DNA of 64,000 nucleotides from Anaeromyxobacter dehalogenans 2CP-1 (GCF_000022145.1 NC_011891.1:4136501-4200500); one strand, 5' to 3'; positions 8,274 through 19,462 are shown, counted from the stretch's first letter. Translations and numbers: made by a program. Notes: a model not told the origin generated them from the letters alone.

Positions 8274-9329
8274 GTGCCCCCGCACCGCGTCGGCTCGTAC
8301 GAGATCGTCTCCGTCGTCGGACGCGGCGGGATCGGCACCGTCTACCGCGCGCGCCACCTGGAGACCGGCGAGCTGGCCGCGGTGAAGCTGCTCGGGCCCG
8401 CACCCGCGGTGGACGCGACCGCCGCCCGGCGGCTGGCGCGCGAGTACGAGGTGCTGCGCACCCTGCATCATCCGAACGTGGTGCGCGTCTTCGACGCGGG
8501 GGTCACCGAGGGCTACTCGTACCTGGCCATGGAGCTGGTGGAGGGGCTCGACCTCCGCGCGTACCTCTCGCCCGCCCTCGACGCGGACCCGAGCCTGGCC
8601 GCCGACGCGGAGCCGTTCGCGCTGGACGCGATCACCGGCTCCACCGGCGAGCCCGGGCCCGACGCGATCCGCGCGCTCGCCGCCATGATGGACGAGCCGG
8701 AGACCGAGGAGCTCGGCGTGCTCGCGCCGCGCCCGGCCAGCGGCGACGACGAGGACCTGGCCGCCTGCGCCCGCGTCGCGCCGCTCTCGGAGGAGCAGCG
8801 GGCCGCGCTGAACCGGCCGGTGCGCGTGGCGCGGATGCGCGGCGTGCTGGAGCAGGTGGTGGACGCGCTCGAGTACGTCCACGGCCGGGGCCTGGTGCAC
8901 CGCGACCTGAAGCCGTCGAACGTGATGGTGGACGACACGCGGCGCGCGCGGCTCATGGACTTCGGGCTGGTGAAGCTGGAGGCGGAGCGGGACGTCGACG
9001 ACGCGCTCACCCAGGCCGGGCACATCGTCGGGACCTACCGCTACATGTCGCCCGAGCAGGCGCAGGGGCACCCGGTGGACGCGCGCAGCGACCTCTACAG
9101 CCTGGGCGTGATCCTCTACGAGCTGCTCGCGGGCGTGCCGCCGTTCTCGGCGCGCGACCCGGTGGCGCTGTGGCACGAGATCCTGGACCTGCCGCCGCCG
9201 CCGTTCGCGGAGGTGAACCCGGGCGCGGATCCGGCGCTGGTGCGCCTCGCGCTGCACCTGCTCGAGAAGGACCCGGCGCGCCGGCCGCAGACCGCGGCCG
9301 AGGTGCGGCGGGCGCTCGCCGCCCGGTGA
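8274..9329 (+). CDS. Serine/threonine protein kinase with acidic insert
   Basis: A 351-residue soluble Hanks-type kinase with no membrane helix. Visible motifs are the glycine loop GRGGIGTVY (16-24), Lys38 in AAVKLL, HRDLKPSNV in the catalytic loop, DFG, and SPEQ in the activation segment, with all catalytic residues present. Between the hinge (LDLRAYLSP) and the helix leading to the catalytic loop is an unusual acidic Ala/Glu/Asp-rich insert of about 75 residues (about 103-180), absent from standard kinases. The only in-frame start near the domain is GTG at 8274, right behind a -10 box. It is followed 38 bp later by a hypothetical gene. The target is unknown. Confidence 0.9.
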   Translation: MPPHRVGSYEIVSVVGRGGIGTVYRARHLETGELAAVKLLGPAPAVDATAARRLAREYEVLRTLHHPNVVRVFDAGVTEGYSYLAMELVEGLDLRAYLSPALDADPSLAADAEPFALDAITGSTGEPGPDAIRALAAMMDEPETEELGVLAPRPASGDDEDLAACARVAPLSEEQRAALNRPVRVARMRGVLEQVVDALEYVHGRGLVHRDLKPSNVMVDDTRRARLMDFGLVKLEAERDVDDALTQAGHIVGTYRYMSPEQAQGHPVDARSDLYSLGVILYELLAGVPPFSARDPVALWHEILDLPPPPFAEVNPGADPALVRLALHLLEKDPARRPQTAAEVRRALAAR

Positions 9330-9367
9330 GCGCTCGCTGACGGACGCGCGCGGTACCCTCCCCGGCG

Positions 9368-10045
9368 ATGTCGGACCTCCCCCAGGGCGCGCTCGGCTAC
9401 CACGCGGTGGTCACCGAGTACTTCCTCGGCCTCCGCGGGAACGGGCTGCTCGTGTCCCCGCTCGACGAGGAGCTGATCGCGCGCTGGGAGCGGCGCGGCG
9501 TCCCTCTGGCGGTGGTCTGCCGCGGGCTGCGCCGCGGGCTCGAGGACGCCGCCGAGCGTCGCGCGCCCGGCGCCTCGCCGCCGCGCTCCATCCGCGCGCT
9601 CCGCTTCGCGGTGGAGGACGAGTGGCGCGCGTACCAGGGCGGGCGCGTCGGCGACGCGCCGGCGCCGCCGGGCGAGGCCGAGGCCGCCGAGGCGCGCCTC
9701 CGCGCCGCGCGCGAGCTGGTGGCCGGCGCGGGGCGCGACGCCGACGAGGCGCAGCGCGAGGGGTACCGCGCCGCGTGGCGCGCGCTCGCGACCGCCGACG
9801 CGCACGAGGGGTCGCCGCTCGAGCGGGTGGAGGCGGCGCTCGCCGCGGCCGACGCGCGCATCCTCCACGCCTGGCTCGCCACCCTCCCCCGCGCGGAGCG
9901 GGCCGCGCTCGGGCCGCGCATCCGGCTGCTCGCCGGGCCGCGATCCCGCGGCGCGAGCCGGCGCGCGCACCGGGACGCGCTCCGGGCGCACCTCTCCGAT
10001 CTGGCCCGGAGGGCGGGGCTCACCTGCCTCCGGGGTTCGGTGTAG
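9368..10045 (+). CDS. Conserved helical protein linked to DnaC-like ATPase
   Basis: A 225-residue, mainly helical, Ala/Arg-rich soluble protein. The N-terminal 60 residues (YFLGLRGNGLLVSPLDEELI, then a WERRGVPLAVVCRGLRRGLEDA stretch) resemble a small conserved domain that I associate with genes next to DnaC-like ATPases; the rest is low complexity. The next gene, 12 bp downstream, encodes a DnaC-like ATPase, so a joint role in replication or DNA loading is possible but unproven. A TACCCT box ends 7 nt before the ATG, suggesting a very short or absent leader. Confidence 0.7.
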   Translation: MSDLPQGALGYHAVVTEYFLGLRGNGLLVSPLDEELIARWERRGVPLAVVCRGLRRGLEDAAERRAPGASPPRSIRALRFAVEDEWRAYQGGRVGDAPAPPGEAEAAEARLRAARELVAGAGRDADEAQREGYRAAWRALATADAHEGSPLERVEAALAAADARILHAWLATLPRAERAALGPRIRLLAGPRSRGASRRAHRDALRAHLSDLARRAGLTCLRGSV

Positions 10046-10057
10046 ACTCCCGCGCCC

Positions 10058-10957
10058 ATGCCGGACCCCGTGGACAACGCCAACGCCAGCGCCAGCGCCT
10101 GCGCCGACTGCGGCGGCTCAGGATACGTCGTGGAGCAGATCCTCGGCGCGACCGCCCGCGCGCGCCGCTGCGCCTGCCAGGCGAGCTGCCCGCGCTGCGA
10201 GGAGACCGGCTACGTTCTCGTGCCGCAGGGCGGCTCGACGGTGGCCCAGGTGTGCAGCTGCCGGCACCTCGACGAGCGGATCGCGGTGTTCAACCAGATC
10301 GCGATCCCGGCCGCGGTGGCGAGGGCCTCCTTCGAGACCTTCAAGAGCTGGTCGCCCGACCACGCCCGCGCCCGCGCGGTGGCGGAGGACTTCGCGCGCA
10401 AGTTCCGGCGCGACGCGCCCACCAAGGGCTACCTGCTCTACGGCCGCCCCGGCGCCGGCAAGACCCACCTGCTCGTCGCCACGCTGCGCTGGCTCGCGCT
10501 CGAGAAGGGCGTGTCCGGGCGGTACGTGGAGTTCATGCTGCTGCTGTCCGAGATCAAGGCCGGCTTCGACGCGAACCGCAGCCACATGGACATCCTGCGG
10601 CCGCTGCTCTCGGTGCCGGTGCTCGCCATCGACGAGCTGGGCAAGGAGCGCGGCACCGAGTGGGAGCGCTCCATGCTCGACGAGCTCATCAGCCGGCGCT
10701 TCAACTCCGGGCTCGCCACGCTCTTCGCCACCAACTACTTCCTGCGCCCGGACGAGAACCCGGTGCGCGAGGAGCCGGGCAAGCACGTCCGGACCGCGTC
10801 GCCCGAGTGGCGGCGCGACGCCGAGGCGATGACGCTCGCCCAGCGCGTGGGCGACCGCATCTACTCGCGCCTGAACGAGATGTGCACGTTCGTGAAGCTC
10901 GACCCCGGCCACGACCTGCGCAAGGACCGCGCCGGCTCGGGCGGCTTCTGGGGCTAG
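10058..10957 (+). CDS. DnaC/IstB-like AAA+ ATPase with N-terminal zinc ribbon
   Basis: A 299-residue ATPase of the DnaC helicase-loader type. The N-terminal 70 residues contain Cys pairs (CADCGGSG, CACQASCPRCEETG, CSC) that form a DnaJ-like or rubredoxin-like zinc-binding module. The AAA+ core follows: Walker A GRPGAGKTH near residue 130, Walker B VLAIDELG near 190, and a sensor-1-like LFATNY near 225. Known DnaC proteins load the replicative helicase, while IstB serves transposases; no transposase is nearby, so a chromosomal role is favoured. It converges with lysC, with only 9 bp between the stops. Confidence 0.85.
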   Translation: MPDPVDNANASASACADCGGSGYVVEQILGATARARRCACQASCPRCEETGYVLVPQGGSTVAQVCSCRHLDERIAVFNQIAIPAAVARASFETFKSWSPDHARARAVAEDFARKFRRDAPTKGYLLYGRPGAGKTHLLVATLRWLALEKGVSGRYVEFMLLLSEIKAGFDANRSHMDILRPLLSVPVLAIDELGKERGTEWERSMLDELISRRFNSGLATLFATNYFLRPDENPVREEPGKHVRTASPEWRRDAEAMTLAQRVGDRIYSRLNEMCTFVKLDPGHDLRKDRAGSGGFWG

Positions 10958-10966
10958 GCCCGGCGC

Positions 10967-12130
<1,164 letters not shown>

Positions 12131-12250
12131 TCGGGCACCTCCGGCGCGCGGAGGATGCCGCGACCCGGGGTCGCGGGCAAGTGGGCGCCCCGCGCCGCAC
12201 GGCCCGTCGCGCCGCTCGCCACCGCCCGGGCCCTGTGGCACGTTGCCCAG

Positions 12251-12856
12251 GTGTCGCGCCGCGCCCTCCTCCTGCTCGCCCTCGCGCTGGCCGTGCTCGC
12301 CGGGGCCATCGCGCTCATCGCCACCACCGGCGTGCGCCTGCGCGGCCGCGAGCGCGCGGCCGGCGGCACGCGCGGCGGGGCGGTGGTGGACCTCGCGCCG
12401 GGGCAGGTGATCGCGATCGAGGTCGCGGCGGGCGGGCGCGCCGTGCGCGTCGTCCGGCGGGGCGGCGGGTGGGCACGCGCAGGCGACGGCGCGGCGGTGG
12501 ATCCGTCGGCGGCCGGCGAGCTCCTCGAGGCGATGGGCGCGCTCCGCCGGCGCGCCACGCTGGGCCCGTCGGGCGAGCGGGGCGGGGTGTTCGATCCGTA
12601 CGGTCTGCAGGCGCCGCGCGCCCGGGTGGCGCTCGGGCTCGAGGGCGGCGGGACGGCGCGGCTGGAGCTGGGCGGCGGGACCGGCGCCGACGGCGCCGCG
12701 TTCGTGCGGGCGCCGGACGGCCAGGTGGTGGCGGTGGCCGACGATGCGGCCGCGCGCGTGGAGGCGGCGATCGGGCGGCTGCTCGTGCTCGGCGGGGCTC
12801 CCCCGCCCGCGCAGGCGCCGGCGCCCGCGGCGGAGCCCCGTCCCTTCCGAGGTTGA
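12251..12856 (+). CDS. DUF4340-like membrane-anchored protein
   Basis: A 201-residue protein that starts at GTG with an N-terminal hydrophobic anchor ([20 protein letters not shown]). One DUF4340-type repeat follows: [19 protein letters not shown], a [20 protein letters not shown] stretch and [18 protein letters not shown]4340 proteins often accompany gliding or ABC-transporter modules; this one is short and alone. The C-terminus is Pro/Ala-rich. It is transcribed toward rpoZ, 57 bp upstream of it, and the rpoZ promoter overlaps its stop codon. Confidence 0.6.
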   Translation: MSRRALLLLALALAVLAGAIALIATTGVRLRGRERAAGGTRGGAVVDLAPGQVIAIEVAAGGRAVRVVRRGGGWARAGDGAAVDPSAAGELLEAMGALRRRATLGPSGERGGVFDPYGLQAPRARVALGLEGGGTARLELGGGTGADGAAFVRAPDGQVVAVADDAAARVEAAIGRLLVLGGAPPPAQAPAPAAEPRPFRG

Positions 12857-12881
12857 CCCGCCCTCCCCGTCCGCTTATGTT
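12853..12881 (+). promoter_or_regulatory. Predicted rpoZ promoter
   Basis: TTGACC at 12853-12858 and TATGTT at 12876-12881 with a 17-nt spacer form a good sigma-70-type promoter. The transcript would start near 12888 and include the GAAGGAG ribosome-binding site ahead of the rpoZ ATG. Confidence 0.65.
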
Positions 12882-12913
12882 CCGCCCTTCGCGTCGAACC
12901 GAAGGAGAAGCGC

Positions 12914-13180
12914 ATGGCCCGCGTCACCGTCGAAGACTGCCTCCCCATGGTGGACAACCGCTTCGCGCTCGTGCTGCTCGCGACCAAGCGGACCCGCCAG
13001 CTCATGGCCGGCGCCCGCCCGCTGCAGGCGGCGAGCAAGAACAAGCCGCCGGTCCTGGCGCTGCGCGAGATCGCCACGGGCAAGGTCCGCTTCGACCGCT
13101 CGGTCCGCGACGCGCTCTCCGGCAAGTTCGACAAGGAGAAGGTCAACATCCCCGCCGGCCAGACGCGGACGCTGCGCTAG
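12914..13180 (+). CDS. rpoZ: DNA-directed RNA polymerase omega subunit
   Basis: An 88-residue omega subunit that helps fold and assemble the beta' subunit. The N-terminus [20 protein letters not shown] and the ATKRTRQL and [15 protein letters not shown] stretches match the family, and the length is typical. It has a clear GAAGGAG ribosome-binding site and its own predicted promoter at 12853. A strong hairpin follows 26 bp after the stop. In many bacteria rpoZ travels with gmk and spoT; here it stands alone. Confidence 0.96.
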   Translation: MARVTVEDCLPMVDNRFALVLLATKRTRQLMAGARPLQAASKNKPPVLALREIATGKVRFDRSVRDALSGKFDKEKVNIPAGQTRTLR

Positions 13181-13205
13181 CGCGACCGCCGCCGCAGGGA
13201 CTCCG

Positions 13206-13232
13206 AGGGGCGCGCCACGTGGCGCGCCCTTT
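13206..13232. terminator. Bidirectional intrinsic terminator between rpoZ and the convergent gene
   Basis: A perfect palindrome of 11 bp per arm (GGGCGCGCCAC/GTGGCGCGCCC), extended by GU and AU pairs and followed on the plus strand by TTTC, lies between two convergent genes. Confidence 0.7.
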
Positions 13233-13237
13233 CGCGT

Positions 13238-13909
13238 TCACTGGAGCGTGCGCGTGCCCAGGTACCCGAGCTTCTCGCCGCCGCCGAGCCGGTAGGAGCG
13301 GCGCAGCTCCCGCAGCAGGCCTTCCACGTCGGCCTCCTCCACGTACCGCCCCTCCAGCCAGCGCGCGTAGCCGCCGCCCAGCCGGTTCGCCTCGCGGTAC
13401 CGGTGCAGCTCCTCGCCCCCGAGGTGGGCGTGGTACGCGACGCGCTCGAACAGGCGGCGCCGCAGCGCCGGGCTCATCCGCCGCAGCCCGCGCCGCCACA
13501 GGTGCAGCACCAGCAGCGCGAACTTGTCCACCTCCGCCTGCACCTCGAGCTCGAGCAGCGACACCGGCCGGCCCTCGGCCGCGCGCGTCGCGAGGTAGAC
13601 GAAGTGCGAGACGCCCTCGGCCGCGCAGGCGAGCCGGCCGAGCGCGCCGCGCGCGGTGAGGCGCGGGCGCGGATCGTGCGGGTCCGCGGCGGCGGCGGCG
13701 CGCATCACCTCGTCCGCGAGGTACAGGCCGAGCGCGACGCCGTCCTGCTCCTCGACCACCAGCAGCTCCTCGGGCGCGCGTGGCGCGCGACCGGCCGCGC
13801 GCGCGGCCGCCTCGCCCATCACGAACGCGTGCACCCGGGGCGCCTCGACGCCGTAGATGGCCTCGAGCTCGTCCTGCAGGAACGCGAGCGTCTCGTCGGC
13901 GCGGCCCAT
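13238..13909 (-). CDS. Hypothetical protein, coupled to the upstream hypothetical gene
   Basis: A 223-residue soluble protein I do not recognise. Several long helices, an acidic N-terminus (DETLAFLQDELEAIYGVEAP) and a Tyr/Arg-rich C-terminus are seen; no enzyme motif or membrane segment. A GLYLADEV stretch near 75 and ELEVQAEVDKFALLVLHLW near 125 look like a conserved helical core. Its ATG overlaps the stop of the upstream gene (TGATG), so the two are translationally coupled and probably work together. Confidence 0.7.
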   Translation of the reverse strand: MGRADETLAFLQDELEAIYGVEAPRVHAFVMGEAAARAAGRAPRAPEELLVVEEQDGVALGLYLADEVMRAAAAADPHDPRPRLTARGALGRLACAAEGVSHFVYLATRAAEGRPVSLLELEVQAEVDKFALLVLHLWRRGLRRMSPALRRRLFERVAYHAHLGGEELHRYREANRLGGGYARWLEGRYVEEADVEGLLRELRRSYRLGGGEKLGYLGTRTLQ

Positions 13910-14523
13910 CAGTGCTTCAGCCCCCGCGGCGGCGCGCCCGGTCCGCCGAACAGGGCCACGCCGCGCGCGCGCAGCCGATCGGCGACGCGCTCGGAACGGG
14001 TCGCGAGGAAGCGCTCGTAGAGGCGCAGGAGGCCGCGGTTCGAGCGCAGGTCGGACAGCTCCGCGATCTCGGCGAACAGGTCCACGAAGTCGCCGAAGCG
14101 GCCCGCCAGCTCCTCGTAGAGCCCGTCGAGGCCGGGCCGGCGCTCGGTGCCGGCGAGCGTGCCGTACGCGCGCTCGCCCATGGCGATGTAGTAGTCCACG
14201 TCGACGAGCGAGCGCGCCAGCGAGTCGCCGAAGAACCCCGCGACGAACAGCGCCGTGTCCCCGAGGCGCCGGAGCTCCCGGGCGCGCGCGGCCCGGTCGG
14301 CCTGCAGCGCCTTCACCAGGATGAGCGCGAGCGGCTCGGCGCGGACGGCGCCGTCGGCGTCCTCCACGAACAGGCGCTCCTTCTCGAGGAAGCCGGTGAG
14401 GAGGTTCACCAGGTAGAACTCGGTGACCTCCTCGACCTTCATGCGGCGATGGGAGAGCGCATCGGCGATCGCCTCCCGGAACCACTCCTGCGCGGTCTTG
14501 CCGACGAGGATCGTGTCGCTCAC
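13909..14523 (-). CDS. Hypothetical helical protein
   Basis: A 204-residue soluble helical protein with no recognised domain, starting at GTG with GAGGAGGG 10 nt upstream. It reads VSDTILVGKTAQEWFREAIA and continues as long amphipathic helices to a Gly/Pro tail. Its stop overlaps the start of the next gene. It is divergent from groES across 400 bp that hold three CIRCE-like operators, so it might share heat-shock control, but no promoter for it is obvious. Confidence 0.7.
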   Translation of the reverse strand: MSDTILVGKTAQEWFREAIADALSHRRMKVEEVTEFYLVNLLTGFLEKERLFVEDADGAVRAEPLALILVKALQADRAARARELRRLGDTALFVAGFFGDSLARSLVDVDYYIAMGERAYGTLAGTERRPGLDGLYEELAGRFGDFVDLFAEIAELSDLRSNRGLLRLYERFLATRSERVADRLRARGVALFGGPGAPPRGLKH

Positions 14524-14670
14524 TGGGTCGCGGCCCTCCTCGGTGGGTGGCCCCGCGGGCGGCTGGACGGCTCGCCGCAGGGGCGCCCTCCTACCCTGAA
14601 CGGTAATCTCCGCCGCGCCGGAGGCGCAACCCCGCGCCGTGACGGCGCTTTCACCCACCCGGCCGCACCT

Positions 14671-14697
14671 GCGGCAGCCGGAGGATGCGACTGCCAG
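14671..14697 (+). promoter_or_regulatory. Variant CIRCE-like operator 1
   Basis: The left arm GCGGCAGCCG and right arm CGACTGCCAG are separated by 7 nt, the same architecture as the perfect copy at 14824-14850. The right arm is identical in all three copies; the left arm is degenerate (7 of 10 match). Confidence 0.5.
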
Positions 14698-14705
14698 CCG
14701 CACCT

Positions 14706-14732
14706 TCGGCACTCGATCGGGTCGACTGCCAG
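14706..14732 (+). promoter_or_regulatory. Variant CIRCE-like operator 2
   Basis: The left arm TCGGCACTCG and right arm CGACTGCCAG have 7 nt between them. The left arm contains GCACTC of the classical CIRCE element, and the right arm equals the other two copies. It starts exactly 35 bp after operator 1 and lies upstream of the predicted groESL promoter. Confidence 0.5.
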
Positions 14733-14785
14733 CCCCGAAATAAAACGTTCGTTATTCCGAAAGGATACGCATTCACCCCGCTCGC

Positions 14786-14813
14786 TTGACACCCCCGAGG
14801 CCGTGGTTAGGAT
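14786..14813 (+). promoter_or_regulatory. Predicted groESL promoter
   Basis: TTGACA at 14786-14791 and TAGGAT at 14808-14813 with a 16-nt spacer predict a start near 14820, immediately before the perfect operator at 14824. This vegetative-promoter-plus-operator layout is the one known for HrcA control. Confidence 0.7.
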
Positions 14814-14823
14814 ACGCGCGCCG

Positions 14824-14850
14824 CTGGCAGTCGGAGCACTCGACTGCCAG
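14824..14850 (+). promoter_or_regulatory. Variant CIRCE operator 3 (perfect inverted repeat) in the groESL leader
   Basis: CTGGCAGTCG and CGACTGCCAG form a perfect 10-bp inverted repeat with a 7-nt gap. Counted as 9-bp arms the gap is 9 nt, exactly the CIRCE spacing, and 6 of 9 arm bases match TTAGCACTC. It lies at the start of the transcript, where HrcA would block RNA polymerase. hrcA itself is not in the window. Confidence 0.7.
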
Positions 14851-14923
14851 CCGGCTCCAACGACCTTCGAACCCTCCCGCCGCGCGTTGGCGGGGGAGGC
14901 CAGAGCCACAAGGAGGACACACC

Positions 14924-15217
14924 ATGACGAAGATCCGTCCGCTGCAGGACCGCCTCATCGTGAAGCGGGTGCAGGAGGAGGAGAAGACCAAGGGCGGGAT
15001 CATCATCCCGGACTCGGCCAAGGAGAAGCCCATCGAGGGCAAGGTGATCGCCGCGGGCAACGGCAAGGTCCTCGAGGACGGCAAGGTCCGCCCGCTCGAC
15101 GTCAAGGCCGGCGACCGCGTCCTCTTCTCCAAGTACGCCGGCACCGAGGTCAAGATCGACGGCGAGGAGCACCTGATCATGCGCGAGGAGGACATCCTCG
15201 GCGTGATCGAAGGCTAG
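14924..15217 (+). CDS. groES: Co-chaperonin GroES
   Basis: A 97-residue Hsp10 that caps the GroEL ring. The N-terminus [20 protein letters not shown], the mobile loop [15 protein letters not shown] and the conserved end [10 protein letters not shown] are complete. AGGAGG lies 7 nt before the ATG. It is first in the groES-groEL operon, whose leader of about 100 nt contains the operator at 14824. Confidence 0.98.
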   Translation: MTKIRPLQDRLIVKRVQEEEKTKGGIIIPDSAKEKPIEGKVIAAGNGKVLEDGKVRPLDVKAGDRVLFSKYAGTEVKIDGEEHLIMREEDILGVIEG

Positions 15218-16900
<1,683 letters not shown>

Positions 16901-16926
16901 GCCGTCCCGTCCTCCCGGACGGAACC

Positions 16927-16963
16927 GAGGGGTCGCCGGTGCGCCGGCGGCCCCTCTTCTTTT
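16927..16963 (+). terminator. Intrinsic terminator of groESL
   Basis: The stem GAGGGG-T-CGCCGG pairs with CCGGCG-G-CCCCTC around a TGCG loop, followed by TTCTTTT. This is a textbook hairpin plus T-tract 27 bp after the groEL stop. Confidence 0.9.
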
Positions 16964-17027
16964 CGTGATGACGGCAGCTTCGCTCAGCGTGTGGACGCCG
17001 CGCGCGCGCGGTTGGTACCGTGGGTGG

Positions 17028-18545
17028 ATGCGCCACCCGCCCCTGCCGGCCACCGCGTGGGCCCCGATGGTCGCGATCGCGCTCGCCTCCCTCTCCGGCT
17101 GCGCCGGCGCCGGTTCGTTCCGCTGCCCGGAGCAGGGCGGACGGGACTGGCACGAGCTCCGGACCGAGCACGTGGTGCTCCAGACGGACCTCCCGTCGTG
17201 GAAGGCGAAGGAGCTCGCGGGCGAGCTCGAGCGCATGTTCGTCGTCGTGCGCAGCGGACTCTTCCGCAACCCGCCGCCCGCGCCCGGCCTGCTGCGCGTG
17301 GTGGCCCTCGTGTCCGAGAGCGACTTGAAGCGCTTCGCGCCGAGGGGCGCCGCCGCGTACTACCACCGGCCCGAGTTCTCCGGGCCTGTCGTGGTCATGC
17401 CCGGCACGCTCGGCGAGGCGCAGCGGAGGGTGATCGCGCACGAGGTCACCCTCCACCTCACGGCGCAGCTCTTCGCGCGTCAGCCGCCCTGGTTCCGGGA
17501 GGGGCTCGCCAGCTTCATGGAGTCGATGGGCACCGAGGGCTCGCCAACCCTGGGCGGCGCGCCGGAGCACTGGTCCTGGTTGGCCAGCGCCCACCACGGT
17601 CGAGGCATGCGGGCGGCCGACGTCCTCACCGCGAGCAGGTTCGACGATCGCACCGGCGCCGCGTATGCGGAGTCGTGGGCCCTGGTGCACTTCCTCGTGA
17701 ACCGGGAGCCGGAGCGGTTCCGCGCGCTGCAGGTACGCTTCGCGCGCGGGCAGGATCCCACCGCCGCATGGCGGGAGGTCTTCCCGGAGTGGGACCCCGC
17801 TGCCAAGGACCGCGCGCGGACGCTGGACGAGGCGCTGGACCGGTACCTGAACCACGGCGGGAAGTACACGTCTCGCCCGGTCCGGCTGCCCCCCGCGCCG
17901 CGGGCGACGGATCGGACGATGACCGCCGCCGAGGTGCACGCGGCGCGCCTCGCGCTGCTCTGGGAGGCAAGGTGGGTCCGGAACGACGCTTCCTGGATTC
18001 GCGCCGAGGCGGAGCACGCGCTCACGCACGACCCGGGTCATGTCGACGCCCTGGCGCTGCTCGCGGCCTCGGCGAAGGCCGGCGAGGCCCTCCGCCTGAT
18101 GGAGCGCGCCACCGCCGCGCACCCGGAGGACGGCCGCGCCTGGCTGGCGCTCGCCGCCTTTGTCCCCGCGGGCCAGGAGGAGCGGCGGCTCGCGGCGCTG
18201 CAGAGGGCGGTCGCGGCCGACGGCACGAGCGCCGCGGCGCTCAGCATCCTCTCCGCGGCGCTGCTCGCGGCCGGGCGCTCCGGCGAGGCGCTGCCGCTCG
18301 CCCGGCGGGCGGTCGCGCTCGAGCCCTGGAAGGGCTACGCGCTCGTCACGCTCTCCCGCGTGCTCGAGGACCTGGGCCAGTGCCCGGAGGCGCTCGCGCT
18401 GCAGCGGCGCGCGGTGGACGTGTCCCCGGAAGGCAGCGATGCGGCCGCGTGGAACGCGCTGGCCGAGCGGCGCGCTCGCCTGGAGTCCGCCTGCGGGACG
18501 CCGCCCGCGCCCGCCCCGGCGACTGCGCCTGGCGCGGCGCCCTGA
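17028..18545 (+). CDS. TPR lipoprotein with degenerate gluzincin (M48/DUF1570-like) domain
   Basis: A 505-residue predicted lipoprotein (lipobox LSGC near residues 23-26). Residues about 60-260 form a peptidase-MA-like domain: AHEVTLHLTAQLF followed by PPWFREGLASFMESMG. The usual zinc motif HExxH reads HEVTL, so the second His is replaced by Leu and catalysis is doubtful. Residues about 300-490 are TPR-like repeats ending in a Pro/Ala tail. The start at 17028 follows a -35/-10-like TGGACG/TACCGT pair with the -10 box 6 nt before the ATG, so the mRNA is probably leaderless. The next gene is a broken tandem paralogue with the same upstream sequence. Confidence 0.75.
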   Translation: MRHPPLPATAWAPMVAIALASLSGCAGAGSFRCPEQGGRDWHELRTEHVVLQTDLPSWKAKELAGELERMFVVVRSGLFRNPPPAPGLLRVVALVSESDLKRFAPRGAAAYYHRPEFSGPVVVMPGTLGEAQRRVIAHEVTLHLTAQLFARQPPWFREGLASFMESMGTEGSPTLGGAPEHWSWLASAHHGRGMRAADVLTASRFDDRTGAAYAESWALVHFLVNREPERFRALQVRFARGQDPTAAWREVFPEWDPAAKDRARTLDEALDRYLNHGGKYTSRPVRLPPAPRATDRTMTAAEVHAARLALLWEARWVRNDASWIRAEAEHALTHDPGHVDALALLAASAKAGEALRLMERATAAHPEDGRAWLALAAFVPAGQEERRLAALQRAVAADGTSAAALSILSAALLAAGRSGEALPLARRAVALEPWKGYALVTLSRVLEDLGQCPEALALQRRAVDVSPEGSDAAAWNALAERRARLESACGTPPAPAPATAPGAAP

Positions 18546-18612
18546 CCACGTGAGGACGGAATCTTCGCTGCGGGTGTGGACGACCCGCGAGAGCGGTTGG
18601 TACCGTGGGTGG

Positions 18613-19462
18613 ATGCGTCCCCTCCTGTGCAGGACCGCCGCCCTCGCTGCCGTCCTCGCCCTCGGCGCCACCGCCCGCGCGGACGACTTCCGCTGCCCGG
18701 ATCGTGGCGGTCCGGCGTGGCGCGAGCTCCGCACGCAATTCGCCGAGCTGCAGGGCCGCTTCCTCCGCGGACAGGCGCGCCGGGAAGTACAGCTACCGCG
18801 GCGTGCGCCTGCCCGAGGCGGCGCCGATCCGCGAGCGCCCCATGAGCGCCGCGGAGGCCCACACGATCCGGCTCTCGCTGCCCTGGATCGAGCGCGGTGA
18901 GAAGCCCGACCCGGCGCGCCTGAAGGCCGAGATCGAGGAGGCGCTCGCCCACGATCCCGGGCACGTGGCGGCGCTCGAGCGGATGGCCGAGGACCGTGCC
19001 GGCGACGCGCTCTCCCTCGCCGAGCGCGCCACGGCCGCCCACCCCGAGGACGCGCGTGCCTGGCGGTTCCTCGCGCGCAGCACCAGCGACGGCGAGCGGC
19101 GCATCGCCGCGCTCCGCAAGGCGGTGGAGACGGATGGGGCGAGCGCCGAGGCGGCGAACGAGCTCGCCTGGACGCTGCTCGAGGCGGGCCGCTCCGGTGA
19201 GGCGCTGCCGCTCGCGCGCCGAGCGGTCGCGACGGAGCCGTGGAATGCGGGGATCATCGACACGCTCGCCGGCGTGCTCGAGGACCTGGGGCAGTGCCCC
19301 GAGGCGCTCGCGCTGCAGCGCCGCGCCGTCGACGTGCTGCCGGAAGGCGTCAGCCCCGCCGCGCGGGCCGCGCTCGTCGAGCGGAGGTCGCGCTTGGAGG
19401 CCGCCTGCGGCCGGCCGCAGCCCGCGACGGCGCCGGCGCCGGCTCCCGCCGCGGCGCCCTGA
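18613..19462 (+). pseudogene. Broken tandem paralogue of the preceding TPR lipoprotein
   Basis: The first 50 or so codons (MRPLLCRTAALAAVLALG, then ADDFRCPDRGG and WRELRTQFAELQGR) match the start of the gene at 17028. The peptidase-like middle of about 230 residues is absent, and the rest continues in another frame (GKYSYRGVRLPEAAPIRERP onward) as the TPR half ending at 19462. The junction lies near 18775-18790. Deletion plus frameshift makes a full product impossible. A shorter TPR protein could start at ATG 18841 in the second frame, which remains open for about 205 codons. The 25 bp around the start codon are identical to those of the neighbour, so the duplication included the promoter. 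Confidence 0.7.

Noticed and set aside
12241-12256. TGGCAC...TTGC as a sigma-54 promoter before the DUF4340 gene
   Set aside because: Spacing between the two parts is far too short for a -24/-12 promoter.
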